Assembly (NCBI RefSeq): GCF_024679245.1 | Contig: NC_090172.1 | Span: 1,763,001-1,827,000, forward strand | Direction: 5' to 3' | Length of the DNA: 64,000 bases | Source: Pseudorasbora parva | Taxonomy: Eukaryota > Chordata > Actinopteri > Cypriniformes > Gobionidae | Shown here: in pieces, positions 32,401-44,829 of the stretch | How positions within the stretch are numbered: the stretch's first letter is position 1 | Layout of the letters: each line of letters begins with the position of its first letter | Program-made: the position numbers and the translations under genes | The notes under the pieces: generated by a model | The model's database searches: none | The model's input: only the letters and a program-made list of their open reading frames with translations | Told to the model about the DNA's origin: nothing

Positions 32401-35400
32401 GGCTGAAGTCCTCTCTGGACTCTGATCACAGGCTGAAGTCCTCTCTGGACTCTGATCACAGGCTGAAGTCTTTTTGGACACTGATCACAGGCTGAAGTCC
32501 TCTCTGAACTCTGATCACAGGCTGAAGTCCTCTCTGGACTCTGATCACAGGCTGAAGTCCTCTCTGGACTCTGGTCACAGGCTGAAGTCCTCTCTGGACT
32601 AAGGTCACATGCTGAAGTCCTCTCTGGACTCAGGTCACAGGCTGAAGTCCTCTCAGGACTCAGGTCACAGGCTGAAGTCCTCTGTGGACTCAGGTCACAG
32701 GCTGAAGTCCTCTCTGGACTCAGGTCACAAGGCTGAAGTCCTCTCTGGACTCAGGTCACAGGCTGAAGTCCTCTCTGGACTCAGGTCACATGCTGAAGTC
32801 CTCTCTGGATTCAGGTCACTGGCTGAAGTCCTCTCAGGACTCATGTCACAGGCTGAAGTCCTCTCTGGACTCAGGTCACAGGCTGAAGTCCTCTCTAGAC
32901 TCAGGTCACAAGGCTGAAGTCCTCTCTGGACTCAGGTCAAAGGCTGAAGTCCTCTCTGGACTCAGGTCACAAGGCTGAAGTCCTCTCTGGACTCAGGTCA
33001 CAGGCTGTAGTCCTCTCTGGACTCAGGTCACGGGCTGAAGTCCTCTCTGGACTCTGATCACAGTATGAAGTCCTCTATGGACTCTGGTCACAGGCTGAAG
33101 TCCTCTATGGACTTTGGTCTTGGGCTGAAGTTCTCTCTGGACTTTGATCACAGGCTGAAGTCCTCTCTGTACTCCGATCACAGGCTGACGTCCTCTCTGG
33201 ACACTGATCAAAGGCTGAAGTCCTCTCTGAACTCTGATCACAGGCTGAAGTCCTCTCTGGACTCTGATCATAGGCTGAAGTCCTCTCTGGACTTTGGTCA
33301 AGGGCTGAAGTCCTCTCTGGACTCAGGTCACAGGCTGAAGTCCTCTCTGGACTCTGATCACAGGCTGAAGTTCTCTCTGGACTCTGATCTTGGGCTGAAG
33401 TTCTCTCTGGACTTTGATCACAGGCTGAAGTCCTCTCTGGACTCAGGTCACAGGCTAAAGTCCTCTCTGGACTCAGGTCACAGGCTAAAGTCCTCTCTGG
33501 ACTCAGGTCACAAGGCTGAAGTCCTCTGTGGACTCTGATCACAGGCTGAAGTCTTTTTGGACTCTGATCACAGGCTGAAGTCCTCTCTGGACTCAGGTCA
33601 AAGGCTGAAGTCCTTTCTGGACTCTGATCACAGGCTGGAGTCCTCTCTGAACTCTGATCACAGGCTGAAGTCCTCTCTGGACTCTGATCACAGGCTGAAG
33701 TCCTCTCTGGACTCAGGTCACAGGCTAAAGTCCTCTCTGGACTCAGGTCACAGGCTAAAGTCCTCTCTGGACTCAGGTCACAAGGCTGAAGTCCTCTGTG
33801 GACTCTGATCACAGGCTGAAGTCTTTTTGGACTCTGATCACAGGCTGAAGTCCTCTCTGGACTCAGGTCAAAGGCTGAAGTCCTTTCTGGACTCTGATCA
33901 CAGGCTGGAGTCCTCTCTGAACTCTGATCACAGGCTGAAGTCCTCTCTGGACTCTGATCACAGGCTGAAGTCCTCTCTGTACTCTGGTCACAGGCTGAAG
34001 TCCTCTCTGGACTCAGGTCACATGCTGAAGTCCTCTCTAGACTCAAGTCACAGGCTGAAGTCCTCTCAGGACTCAGGTCACAGGCTGAAGTCCTCTGTGG
34101 ACTCAGGTCACAGGCTGAAGTCCTCTCTGGACTCAGGTCACAAGGCTGAAGTCCTCTCTGGACTCAGGTCACATGCTGAAGTCCTCTCTGGACTCAGGTC
34201 ACATGCTGAAGTCCTCTCTGGATTCAGGTCACAGGCTGAAGTCCTCTCAGGACTCATGTCACAGGCTGAAGTCCTCTCTGGACTCAAGTCACAGGCTGAA
34301 GTCCTCTCTGGACTCAGGTCACAAGGCTGAAGTCCTCTCTGGACTCAGGTCACAGGCTGAAGTCCTCTCAGGACTTAGGTCACAGGCTGAAGTCCTCTCT
34401 GGACTCAGGTCACAGGCTGAAGTCCTCTCTGGACTCAGGTCACAAGGCTGAAGTCCTCTCTGGACTCAGGTCACCGGCTGTAGTCCTCTCTGGACTCAGG
34501 TCATGGGCTGAAGTCCTCTCTGGACTCTGATCACAGTATGAAGTCCTCTATGGACTCTGATCACAGGCTGAAGTCCTCTATGGACTCTGGTTACAGGCTG
34601 AAGTCCTCTCTGGACTCTGGTCACAGGCTGAAGTCCTCTCTGGACTCAGGTCACAGGCTGAAGTCCTCTCTGGACTCAGGTCACAGGCTGAAGTCCTCTC
34701 TGGACTCAAGTCAGAGGCTGAAGTCCTCTCTGGACTCTGGTCACGGGCTGAAGTCCTCTCTGGTCTCTGGTCACGGGCTGAAGTCCTCTCTGGACTCTGA
34801 TCACGGGATAAAGTCCTCTCTGGACTCTGGTCACAGGCTGAAGTCCTCTCTGGACTCTGATCATAGGCTGAAGTCCCCTCTGGACTTTGGTCACGGGCTG
34901 AAGTCCTCTCTGGACTCAGGTCACGGGCTGAAGTCCTCTCTGGACTCTGATCACAGGCTGAAGTCCTCTCTGGACTTTGGTCTTGGGCAGAAGTTCTCTA
35001 TGGACATTGATCACAGGCTGAAGTCCTCTCTGGACTCCGGTCACAGGCTGAAGTCCTCTCTGGACTCAGGTCACAAGGCTGAAGTCCTCTCTGGACTCAG
35101 GTCACAGGCTGAAGTCCTCTCTGGACTCTGAAGCCAGACTCTGAAGTCCTCTATGGACTCTGGTCACAGGCTGCTGTCCATGGAGCGGACCTGTTTACAT
35201 TTCACTGCCGGTTGTATTCTGTATAACTGTGTATGTGACAAATAAAACTCTCTTGAACTTGATCACAGGATGAAGTCCTCTATGGACTCTTTTCACAGGC
35301 TGAAGTCCTCTATGGACTCTGGTCACAGGCTGAAGTCCTCTCTGGACTCTGGTCACGGGCTGAAGTCTTCTCTGGACTCAGGTCACAGGCTGAAGTCCTC

Positions 35401-36726
35401 TCTGGACTCAGGTCACAGGCTGAAGTCCTCTCTGGACTCTGATCACAGGCTGAAGTCCTCTCTGGACTCTGATCACAGGCTGAAGTCCTATTTGGACTCT
35501 GATCACAGGCTGATGTCCTCTCTGGACTCAGGTCAAAGGCTGAAGTCCTCTCTGGACTCAGGTCACAGGCTGAAGTCCTCTCTGGACTCTGATCACAGGC
35601 TGAAGTCCTCTCTGGACTTTGGTCTTGGGCTGAAGTTCTCTCTGGACTTTGATCACAGGCTGAAGTCCTCTCTGTACTCCGATCACAGGCTGACGTCCTC
35701 TCTGGACTCAGGTCACAGGCTGAAGACCTCTCTGGACTCTGATCACAGGCTGAGGTCCTCTCTGGACTCTGATCACAGGCTGAAGTCCTCTCTGGACTCA
35801 GGTCACAGGCTGAAGTCCTCTCTGGACTCAGGTCACAGGCTGAAGTCCTCTCTGGACTCTGATCACAGGCTGAAGTCCTCTCTGGACTCTGATCACAGGC
35901 TGAAGTCCCCTCTGGACTCTGGTCACAGGCTGAAGTCCTCTATGGACTCTGATCACGGACTGAATTCCTGTCTGGACTCTGATCACATGCTGAAGTCCTC
36001 TCTGGACTCAGGTCACAGGCTGAAGTCCTCTCTGGACTCTGACTACAGGCTGAAGTCCTCTCTGGACTCTGATCACAGGCTGAAGTCCTCTCTGGACTCT
36101 TGTCATGGGCTGAAGTCCTCTCTGGACTGTTGTCATGGGCTGAAGTCCTGTCTGGACTCTGTTCACAGGCTGAAGTCCTCTCTGGACTCTGACCACAGGC
36201 TGATGTCCTCTCTGGACTCTGATCACAGGCTGAAGACCTCTCTGGACTCTGTTCACAGGCTGAAGTCCTCTCTGGACTCTTGTCACAGGCTGAAGTCCTG
36301 CCTGGACTTTGTTCACAGGCTGAAGTCCTCTCTGGACTCTGACCACAGGCTGAAGTCCTCTCTGGACTCTGATCACAGGCTGAAGTCCTCTCTGGACTCT
36401 GATCACAGGCTGAAGTCCTCTCTGGACTCTTGTCATGAGCTGAAGTCCTCTCTGGACTGTGGTCATGGGCTGAAGTCCTCTCTGGACTCTTGTCATAGGC
36501 TGAAGTCCTCTCTGGACTGTGGTCATGGGCTGAAGTCGTCTCTGGACTCTTGTCACAGGCTGAAGTCCTCTCTGGACTCTGATCACAGACTGAAGTCCTC
36601 TCTGGACTCTTGTCACATGCTGAAGTCCTCTCTGGACTCTGATTACAGGCTGAAGTCCTCTCTGGACTCTTGTCACATGCTGAAGTCCTCTCTGTACTGT
36701 GGTCATGGGCTGAAGTCCTCTCTCGT
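29408..36726 (-). repeat. 30-bp minisatellite array 2, about 7.3 kb, SPERTSACDQ-type
   Basis: About 240 units of the form ctgaagtcctctctggactc plus wsrgtcacagg. On the minus strand the unit encodes SPERTSACDQ, for example in the 313-codon run 34046-33105 and in 36788-35940. Units with an extra base (gtcacaaggctg) occur at many places and shift frame. Block-level duplications are visible. Variants include gtcttgggctg, gtcatgggctg and cagcatgaag-like units. All other long frames here are by-products of 30-bp periodicity. Confidence 0.95.
35177..35261 (+). repeat. Non-satellite insert in array 2, retroposon-tail-like
   Basis: A unique segment (CATGGAGCGGACCTGTTTAC, then GTGTATGTGACAAATAAAAC) interrupts the array. 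The GTGACAAATAAAACTCTCTTGAACTTG end resembles 3' tails of fish retroposons. Repeat units resume directly after it. Confidence 0.5.
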
Positions 36727-36939
36727 CCTTCACTGTCGTCGCTCCTTCTTTTATCTACCCACACTCCTCCGTGAGACACCGTTCTCATGGTCCCTCGGCC
36801 TCATCCTGCTTGCCACACACATTAAGGCAGAGTTTGTAGATAGTTAATGTATCCACTGTGGGGATCATGACTATCCCGCCATTGAGGTCAAGACTCACCT
36901 AACTTCGGGAAGGCGAAGTCCCCTTTATCTATACCTAGG

Positions 36940-37520
36940 CCAGATCTAGTGCTTTCCCTGCTGGCCTGAGGATATAATTTAGGCTGCGTTGCCTCCCTCT
37001 GGGACAGTAACATGGCCTGAAACGGACCCAGAGTTGATGGCTATATCCTCCCGGGCCACCGAAGAGGTCAGGCTTGTGTGGAACCCTCCACCTTGTCCTA
37101 AACCTTCTTCCCGGAAGTGCATAGAAGCTTACTAGGTCGGGTCGTGGGTAGCACTTTTTTCTGCCAGAAACTGAGCTATTAGCTCCTCCTTCCTCCTCAC
37201 TACCCTCAATGGCAGGCCAGCCAAAGGAGTACATGGAGTCCCTGCCAGTGAAATGGGCCGTCATGATGCAACTGTGTCCGGCGTCCGCTCCCTTCTGGCT
37301 CCCATCCAAGGCCTGTAAGTTTACGTCCCCCCATCGAGCAAAGCTTACAGAGCCTGTAAACAGGTTGCGTCCTTCCTGCATGCTATGGTAGTGCTCCAGG
37401 TGCATCAAGCCCAGGCTCTCATGGACATGCACAAGGGTAGACCTGACCCTTGGCCCTCAGTTATTCAGTGACCCGGTTGAGAGCTTCGCCCAGCAGTTGT
37501 TGGCGGTCCAGAAACAGATG
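36940..37520 (+). pseudogene. DIRS gag fragment
   Basis: The plus strand reads VWNPPPCPKPSS (about 37080) and MESLPVKWAVMMQLCP plus FWLPSKACKFTSPHRAK (37232-37340), then DPVESFAQQLLAVQKQMDVI (about 37470-37530). These match gag of the 53-58 kb DIRS copy (EWNPPPCPEPSR, AMHLCPKTAADW, FAQQFSVAQKQTEAI). Stops and frameshifts are present. No ITR lies nearby. Confidence 0.75.
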
Positions 37521-37817
37521 GATGTGATCAAAATTTACAAAACATATATAAAATGTTAGCATATCACTTGCTAATCATGTATGAATTTTTTTTTTTTTTG
37601 TAAACGATTAGTTCATCCTTAACTAACCACTTATAAATTACTTACATCTGAACGTTATTATAAAGTGTAACCAAAAGCTTTTTCTTTTCAGTGTAGAATC
37701 CTGAAGAATTACACCTCCTAGACCTTCTTAGCTGGCATCCACAGACAAGATAACTTACTGGTTCACATCATAAAATTTCAACACTAGTGCTGTGCTCACT
37801 AGCACTTTCAAGCGATT

Positions 37818-38186
37818 ACACTGTAAAAAATGATTTTCTTACTTAGTATTTTTGTCTTGTTTCTAGTCCAAACTAAAAATTCTTAAAACAAGAAGTATTT
37901 ACCAGACAAGCAAAAGTAATTGTCTTGTTTTAGGAAAAAAAAAATAACTCAAAATTAAGAGTTTTTGCTTAAAATAAGCAAAATAATCTGCCAATGGGGT
38001 AAGCAAAATAGTCTTAATTCAAACAGAAAACAAGATTATTTTTGTTACCCTATTGGCAGATTAGTTTGCTCTTTTTATGCAAAAACTCTCTTAATTTTTA
38101 AAATTTTAAAATGCAAAATTTTGTAGATATTTTGACTAGAAACGAGAAGAAAAAATACTAAGAAAGAAAAGCATTTTTTGCAGTGT
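37818..38186. mobile_element. Palindromic MITE (ACACTG termini)
   Basis: It begins ACACTGTAAAAAATGATTTTC and ends AAAAGCATTTTTTGCAGTGT, an inverted pair. The inner arms also mirror (acttagtatttttgtcttg against actaagaaagaaaag; tctgccaatgggg against ccctattggcaga). This is a common fish short DNA transposon. No exact target-site duplication is visible. Confidence 0.8.
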
Positions 38187-38219
38187 GAAGCTGTCTTGTT
38201 GTTCACCCTCCCAATGCCA

Positions 38220-39800
38220 GTGTGTTTCTCCTTCCAGCAGGTGCAGTCATTTCTGAAAGATTTAGGATGAACTCTGCTAATTACTGCAACATGCCTAAGA
38301 TCCTCTATACAACTTATTTGTCCTGTGGTTTTGGCATCTCTTGAATAGCTCTCACTTTTTCTTTGTCTGGTGTCAGTCCATCTTTGCTCAGCCCATGACC
38401 TATTTAGCGGATTTCACTTAGGCCAATCTTGCATTTGTCTTTGTTGAGTCTTTAACAACTTCTTCCATTCCTTCCAGATGCTGAGACCTTTGATATCCCA
38501 AAAGGATATACAGATCCTAATCTTGTTGGGCTTTACTATTGTCACCATGATATTTACCCATTCTGTGATGACACCCAACTCTTCCATGCGTTCCAGTTCT
38601 TTTTTTATGTCTTTTTTCAAGGCCCCTTGATTGTTCCTGGGAACAGGAATCACTGGCATGACCTCAGGATTTGTCTGTATGTGGTGGACTCTTGGAACAC
38701 AGCCCAGTCCTGTAAACAAATCTTCAAATTCATTCAGAATATATTTTGAGGTGCCTCCTTTTATTTCATAGATTACTCAAGAGTGTACAGCTCATCTTTG
38801 TATTGGCATTCAAGGCATTGCTGACCCAAGGGTGACATCTTGTGGCCTGAATACATCACTAGTTTATATGACACTGATATGACATTGCAGTCTGTGCCTA
38901 TGTCTAACTTTACAATCGGCTTCTGGTTGTTTACCTGGAGGGTTTCAGTCTACTATCCCAGTTGAAAGAAATGGAGTATTTTAGGACCAACTCAAACCAG
39001 CTGCCATGCTTCAAAAAATAGCAAATTAGCATATACTTTCTTTTTTTTTGATTCCAATCCAGTTTGCAGTTCTTTTTTTCCCACTTCATCCATCTCATTG
39101 ATTTAATACAGTTCAGTCTCCTTCATCTCAGTGGTTCCAAAGAACATTTCATAGTTTTGATCGATTTCATGAATTCTACATTGGTTCTCTGTTTGTGAGC
39201 GACTCAATGCGATGATGCATGTCTTTGCATAATGATTATTTTTGTGACAGGCTATTTTGGTTCATTTTTACATCCTCATCTTGTGCATTCTGCTAGTGAC
39301 TTCTTCTTGCAGTGATTTTAAACTGGTTTTGACTTACTCTGTAGGGTTAAATCAGGTTCCCGTAATAACCTGCCTCTGATCTGGTCATTTAAAATACCAC
39401 AAAGAACAATTTGGTCCCTTATCAGTGACTCTCTCTTTGCTTTATTCTTTAAGTCCATCACATAAGCACCAATCGACTCTGTTTGGCCTTGTGCTCTAAT
39501 AAAGGACAAATGTCTTTGGTATGTCGGGCTTTTTCATCAAACGCATCATTAAAAGTAAATTTGTTGAATTTCTTGATTGCATCGTCTCCTGCGACGTGCA
39601 GAAAAGTGGCACACTTTATTTTTTTTCCGATTTCTCTGAGATTCCACTCGTGATACAGTTTAAATCGCTGGATCCAACCTCTCCAGTTCTCTGCTAGGTT
39701 TCCCATCACCACTCTTGCAGATGCAAAACAATTAATTATGTCGTGTGAAATAAAAAGGTTGGGAAATGTAGAAATTATAGCAATCAATTTAAAAAACGAA
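38220..39800 (-). pseudogene. Ty3/gypsy gag-protease-RT remnant
   Basis: Minus-strand order: gag pieces (39787-39458, NLAENWRGWIQRFKLYHEWN; 39509-39318, DQIVLCGILNDQIRGRLLRE), a partial zinc knuckle CHKNNHYAKTC (about 39250), a retropepsin scrap LDIGTDCNVI (about 38900) whose active-site DTG-type motif is altered to DIG, the RT N-terminus (38719-38414, ELERMEELGVITEWVN, VKPNKIRIC), and a scrap of the RT thumb side near 38400-38250. The RT centre is deleted. No LTR was seen. It is a dead copy. Confidence 0.75.
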
Positions 39801-40284
39801 CACTCGAAGTGAAATCAACGTGATAAAAACTGCATAAAATGACCGAGTCCAACTTTGGGAAAAATTATATGAATTGTAATTTGATTGTTTAGTTTGTCTC
39901 ACGTCCATTAGAATACGCAAGCTTATGAACTAGCGTATACTGTGACCAACCACCTGGGGGCGATCGAGACGCAGAGGCTTCAGGTTTTGAGTGCTTGGGT
40001 AATTTGTAGTTTTCATGTGACCACACTGTTATATGAACACCCACCTCCATTGCCTGCCAGTCATTTTTACTAGGTTTGTAGTCAGTATTAATGCAGTAAG
40101 ACTGTGATATTAATCTACCAAATTCAATATAGGCGTACACCTTATTGATGATGCATACTTTGTACAGGAAAGAAGATGAACAAATAATATTAGTGCAACA
40201 CAAGGATTCTCATTAAACGTTTTTTTTTCCCATCGAAACCCATTTTAAAGAAAACGTGTTGTATTCATATCCTTGGCTCATCTA
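39801..40284. other. Gene-free stretch, nothing recognised
   Basis: No supported coding or repeat call. Confidence 0.4.
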
Positions 40285-41136
40285 CTCTAGCCTGGTCTTA
40301 CCAGACTCTTGTACATTTCATTCGTACATATAGTCTGGCCACTCTCCATTGACAAGCGTTTATTTCCTCAAAGGCGAGAACACTGTTGAGGTTTAAAACT
40401 ATTGAATCTGCCATAACCAATCACTAACGTTTGGTCGTGACGTATTTCATGCGCCCCTCGCCTGTTTCACACAGATCTGACAACATAAATGTGCACTTGT
40501 GCAGGCCACCTCAGTGATAAACCCATAGGATAAAACCTAAAACTCATGCATTCAGATTGTGATTTATTCACGCCACGGTGGACGGGAGAGTTTTGTGATC
40601 AGGAACGCGGCACTCGCGTGGTACGTAACATGATTGTATGCTGTAAATAAAATATCATATGCTTGGGATTATAATAAATGCTGTTATAAATAACGGACCA
40701 ATTCAAAAGTTTAAGTGCTTTTATTTTAATTTGTTTGAGCGGTGATAAAATATATTGCAAGTATATTGAATTTTGAAGTGATATATTCTTGAAAACTCAG
40801 AGATGTGGATTCGGACAGCAGTTACATCACCACACGACCTAGGGTTTGTCAAAAGCAGTCGGTAACTCGCCCGGGGATTTTTACATGTGTGGTGAGAGAT
40901 GGACGGCAATAAAATAACTGACCAGTCCCTGTAACTTAAATTATGGGAATACCTTCTGACCCCATGAGGAACAGTTACTTTTCCCAAATTCATCCGTTTG
41001 GGGAGAAGGGCTAGCCTGACGTAGTCATACTCAACTCTAGTCAGAATATGAGTCTGATGGTCATTGGGCTGTGATTATGGGGCGTGTTTAAACCCAACCA
41101 GGAAAGACCTTGAATGGACAGAACAACAACCAATCA

Positions 41137-41887
41137 GGGCTGCGTTTCTCAAAAGCATCCTAATTTGATCGTAAAAACGATCGTATGAGTGATCTTAATA
41201 TTAAGGTCTGTTTCCCAAAAGCATCGTAACTTAAGTAGCACTTGAAAATGATCGTAGATCTACGAGTGCTCTGGAGTCATCGTAAAGCTCTAAGTGTATT
41301 GTAAGAAGAGAGAGTTATGAGGTCACCTACAGGACAACCGGCACATTACACCTTTAACTTTATTCAAGTGCATTGTGATAATACTATAATTTTTTGTTGT
41401 TGTTGTTGTTGTTTTATGAGGGCAGGTAAAAAAAAAAACACACATCTGAATTAAATGACAGAAAAAAAGAAATAAGAATAAAATAAGTAATGTAGAACAT
41501 ATACTTCAAAAACTGGGAAAAATAGAGATAAACTTATATGACTTGCTGAAGTGCATGAAAACCAGCCATGTATTGGACATTCCTCTGCAGTGCCCTCTTC
41601 CTTTTTGTCAGGCTTGCAAAATCCTGCCATTTCTTGCAGACCTCTTTACCCGATCTTTTAACTAATAATTTAACTTTTAACTTTTAATTTGGTAGCAATG
41701 TCCTCCCAGATGTTTTGTTTCTCTTTGTTTGTACGATGCCCTTTAAATCTGTTGAAAATAATATCTTTTCTTGCTCCACCTCCTCTAGAAGGATATTGAT
41801 TTTGTCTTTTTGAAAGGTATCTTGTTTCTTTTCTTTTTCAGCAATTTTGTCATTGCCTCAGCCTGTGGGTAGTTGCTTATTTGCTTA

Positions 41888-41973
<86 letters not shown>

Positions 41974-42206
41974 TTGCTTATAATTATTAGGTGAACCGTT
42001 CAGAGGAATCGATTCCATATAAGGTTATATTTCAGCACCTCGCAGATGGACAGCAACTCTTAAGTAGCACTTATAGCGTGTTCTCGGGCGTTCATGTTAA
42101 GTACATTTTTGGGAAACACACGTGGAATTGCTGCGAGTGATCGTAACTTCGCTCGTAGAATGCGCTCTTTATAGCTAAGATACATTGTTATTGGGAAACC
42201 CGGCCC
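41137..42206. mobile_element. Harbinger-like MITE with (TA)n
   Basis: Left end GGGCTGCGTTTCTCAAAAGCAT and right end TTATTGGGAAACCCGGCCC are imperfect inverted repeats of the GTTTCCCAAAAGCAT type seen in fish Harbinger MITEs. A second GTTTCCCAAAAGCATCGTAA lies at about 41207. Subterminal AACTTAAGTAGCACTT recurs at 42058-42072 as CTCTTAAGTAGCACTT. Confidence 0.5.
41891..41968. repeat. (TA)n microsatellite
   Basis: An uninterrupted TA run inside the Harbinger-like MITE. Confidence 0.95.
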
Positions 42207-42571
42207 AGAGCAACGAAGCAACGTCAACAGATCTCAAAAAGAGAAGTGACTATTATGTGATTTATAGACCCATGAGTGTGAATTTTAGCAGCAAACTTGC
42301 CAAAATAACACACATTTTACCCCCCAAACACCGGAGAACCTGTGTTTTTCCGGAGAACCCCCCCGAGAAACTATTGTTTAGGGCTAGTAGTTGGCGGGTT
42401 TTGTTGTAAAAACTTGGCAACTCTGTCTGCACATGCAGAAATAAACGATCTTTGCCAGTGTTGTAAAAAAATTAAATAATTTAATGATACACAGAATACT
42501 TACCCAACATGATCATTAAAGAAATAGTGAATGTGATGCAGATACAAACGAGCTCGATGATGTGATGATTA

Positions 42572-44311
42572 CATTTCTGTTGATCATCTGTCCGTCATCG
42601 GCTAAAGCCCGCCCTGATGATCTCATTGGTCAGTTTCTGTTGATCATCTGTCCGTCATCGGCTAAAGCCCGCCCTGATGATCTCATTGGTCAGTTTCTGT
42701 TGATCATCTGTCCGTCATCGGCTAAAGCCCGCCCTGATGATCTCATTGGTCAGTTTCTGTTGATCATCTGTCCGTCATCGGCTAAAGCCCGCCCTGATGA
42801 TCTCATTGGTCAGTTTCTGTTGATCATCTGTACGTCATCATCTAAAGCCCGCCCTGATGATCTTATTGGTCAGTTTCTGTTGATCATCTGTCCGTCATCA
42901 TCTAAAGCCCGCCCTGATGATCTCATTGGTCAGTTTCTGTCGATCATCTGTCTGTCATCGTCTAAAGCCCGCCCTGATGATCTCATTGGTCAGTTTCTGT
43001 CGATCATCTGTCCGTCATCGTCTAAAGCCCGCCCTGATGATCTCATTGGTCAGTTTCTGTCGATCATCTGTCCGTCATCGGCTAAAGCCCGCCCTGATGA
43101 TCTCATTGGTCAGTTTCTGTCGATCATCTGTCCGTCATCGTCTAAAGCCCGCCCTGATGATCTCATTGGTCAGTTCCTGTCGATCATCTGTCTGTCATCG
43201 GCTAAAGCCCGCCCTGATGATCTTATTGATCAGTTTCTGTCGATCATATGACCGTCCTCGGCTAAAGCCCGCCCTGATGATCTCATTGGTCAGTTTCTGT
43301 CGATCATCTGTCCGTCATCGGCTAAAGCCCGCCCTGATGATCTCATTGATCAGTTTCTGTCGATCATCTGACCGTCCTCGGCTAAAGCCCGCCCTGATGA
43401 TCTCATTGGTCAGTTTCTGTCGATCATCTGTCCGTCATCGGCTAAAGCCCGCCCTGATGATCTCATTGGTCAGTTTCTGTCGATCATCTGACCGTCCTCG
43501 GCTAAAGCCCGCCCTGATGATCTCATTGGTCAGTTTCTGTCGATCATCTGTCCGTCATCGGCTAAAGCCCGCCCTGATGATCTCATTGGTCAGTTTCTGT
43601 CGATCATCTGTCCGTCATCGGCTAAAGCCCGCCCTGATGATCTCATTGGTCCGTTTCTGTCGATCATCTTTCCATCATCTTCTAAAGCCCGCCCTGATGA
43701 TCTCATTGGTCAGTTTCTGTTGATCATCTGTCCGTCATCGGCTAAAGCCCGCCCTGATGATCTCATTGGTCAGTTTCTGTCGATCATCTGTCCGTCATCG
43801 GCTAAAGCCCGCCCTTATGATCTCATTGGTCAGTTTCTGTTGATCATCTGTCCGTCATCGGCTAAAGCCCGCCCTGATGATCTCATTGGTCAGTTTCTGT
43901 TGATCATCTGTCCGTCATCGGCTAAAGCCCGCCCTGATGATCTCATTGGTCAGTTTCTGTCGATCATCTGTCCGTCATCGGCTAAAGCCCGCCCTGATGA
44001 TCTCATTGGTCAGTTTCTGTTGATCATCTGTCCGTCATCTGCTAAAGCCCGCCCTGATGATCTCATTGGTCAGTTTCTGTTGATCATCTGTCCGTCATCG
44101 GCTAAAGCCCGCCTTGATGATCTCATTGGTCAGTTTCTGTTGATCATCTGTCCGTCATCGGCTAAAGCCCGCCCTGATGATCTCATTGGTCAGTTTCTGT
44201 TGATCATCTGTCCGTCATCTGCTAAAGCCCGCCCTGATGATCTCATTGGTCAGTTTCTGTCGATCATCTGTCTGTCATCGGCTAAAGCCCGCCCTGATGA
44301 TCTCATTGGTC
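42572..44311. repeat. 60-bp satellite, 29 units in perfect register
   Basis: The unit is gctaaagcccgccctgatga plus tctcattggtcagtttctgt plus tgatcatctgtccgtcatcg. 29 copies follow with substitutions but no length change. Units near both ends have TGTTGATCATC while central ones have TGTCGATCATC. Each unit holds CATTGG, an inverted CCAAT word. Two plus-strand frames are open across hundreds of codons because 60 is a multiple of three; I do not treat them as genes. Confidence 0.95.
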
Positions 44312-44424
44312 CAAACAGTTTCTGTTCGGGGATAATTACTCCTCTATGGATTGAGGCCAGACCGAACTGCCCAACCTAAAAAAATTGTGGGCGGGGCTAA
44401 GTTTGGCTGGCATCCAGGCTAGAG

Positions 44425-44829
44425 GAGGGCTCATCATCATGGCCACCAACAAACCCCAGCAAAAATTGTTATTGCTCCGGCTTTAACTTCTGGATATTCG
44501 GCAGCGCTGCCACAACGGAACGAATGGTTTCGTTCACATCTTTCTCCGCCGCCATTACTGAACTACAACTTAAACTAGCGCAGGACATTAGCGTCATCGT
44601 TCTCAGCCACTCACTCTGTTCGGAGAAAACCTAAGAAAACACAGCAGTCGCAGACATAGTACTGAAGGAAAATAAAAAATGAGCGGAAGTATGTAGGAGG
44701 GCAGAGCCAGGCTACATCTACCTGCCTGAATAAACTGAATTTGATCTTCAAATTTCACTGTTTTAGTACATTATGGCACTTTAAGAGTGGATTATAACAA
44801 TGCAAATTCGTCGGTTCAACTCTATCAGC
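44425..44829. other. Gene-free stretch, nothing recognised
   Basis: No supported gene or repeat call. Confidence 0.4.

Larger units (their letters stand above)
40285..44424. mobile_element. Possible composite segment bounded by CTCTAGCCTGG inverted ends
   Basis: CTCTAGCCTGG at 40285-40295 is mirrored by CCAGGCTAGAG at 44414-44424. Inside are a stretch resembling a widespread fish repeat (about 40796-41040, partly repeated at 47950-48005), a Harbinger-like MITE and the 60-bp satellite. The ends may belong to two separate copies of one repeat family and not to one 4.1-kb element. Confidence 0.35.

Noticed and set aside
29408..36726. CRISPR-like appearance of 30-bp repeats
   Set aside because: Units are contiguous with no spacers, and the locus is in a vertebrate genome.
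35270..36847. 525-codon plus-strand frame (HRLKSSLDSG repeats)
   Set aside because: By-product of the 30-bp satellite. No start context, no domain, and the opposite frame (SPERT) fits the retroelement layout.
42562..44379. Frames of 219-268 codons in the 60-bp satellite
   Set aside because: Two frames are equally open, and open length follows from unit length divisible by three with no stop in the unit.
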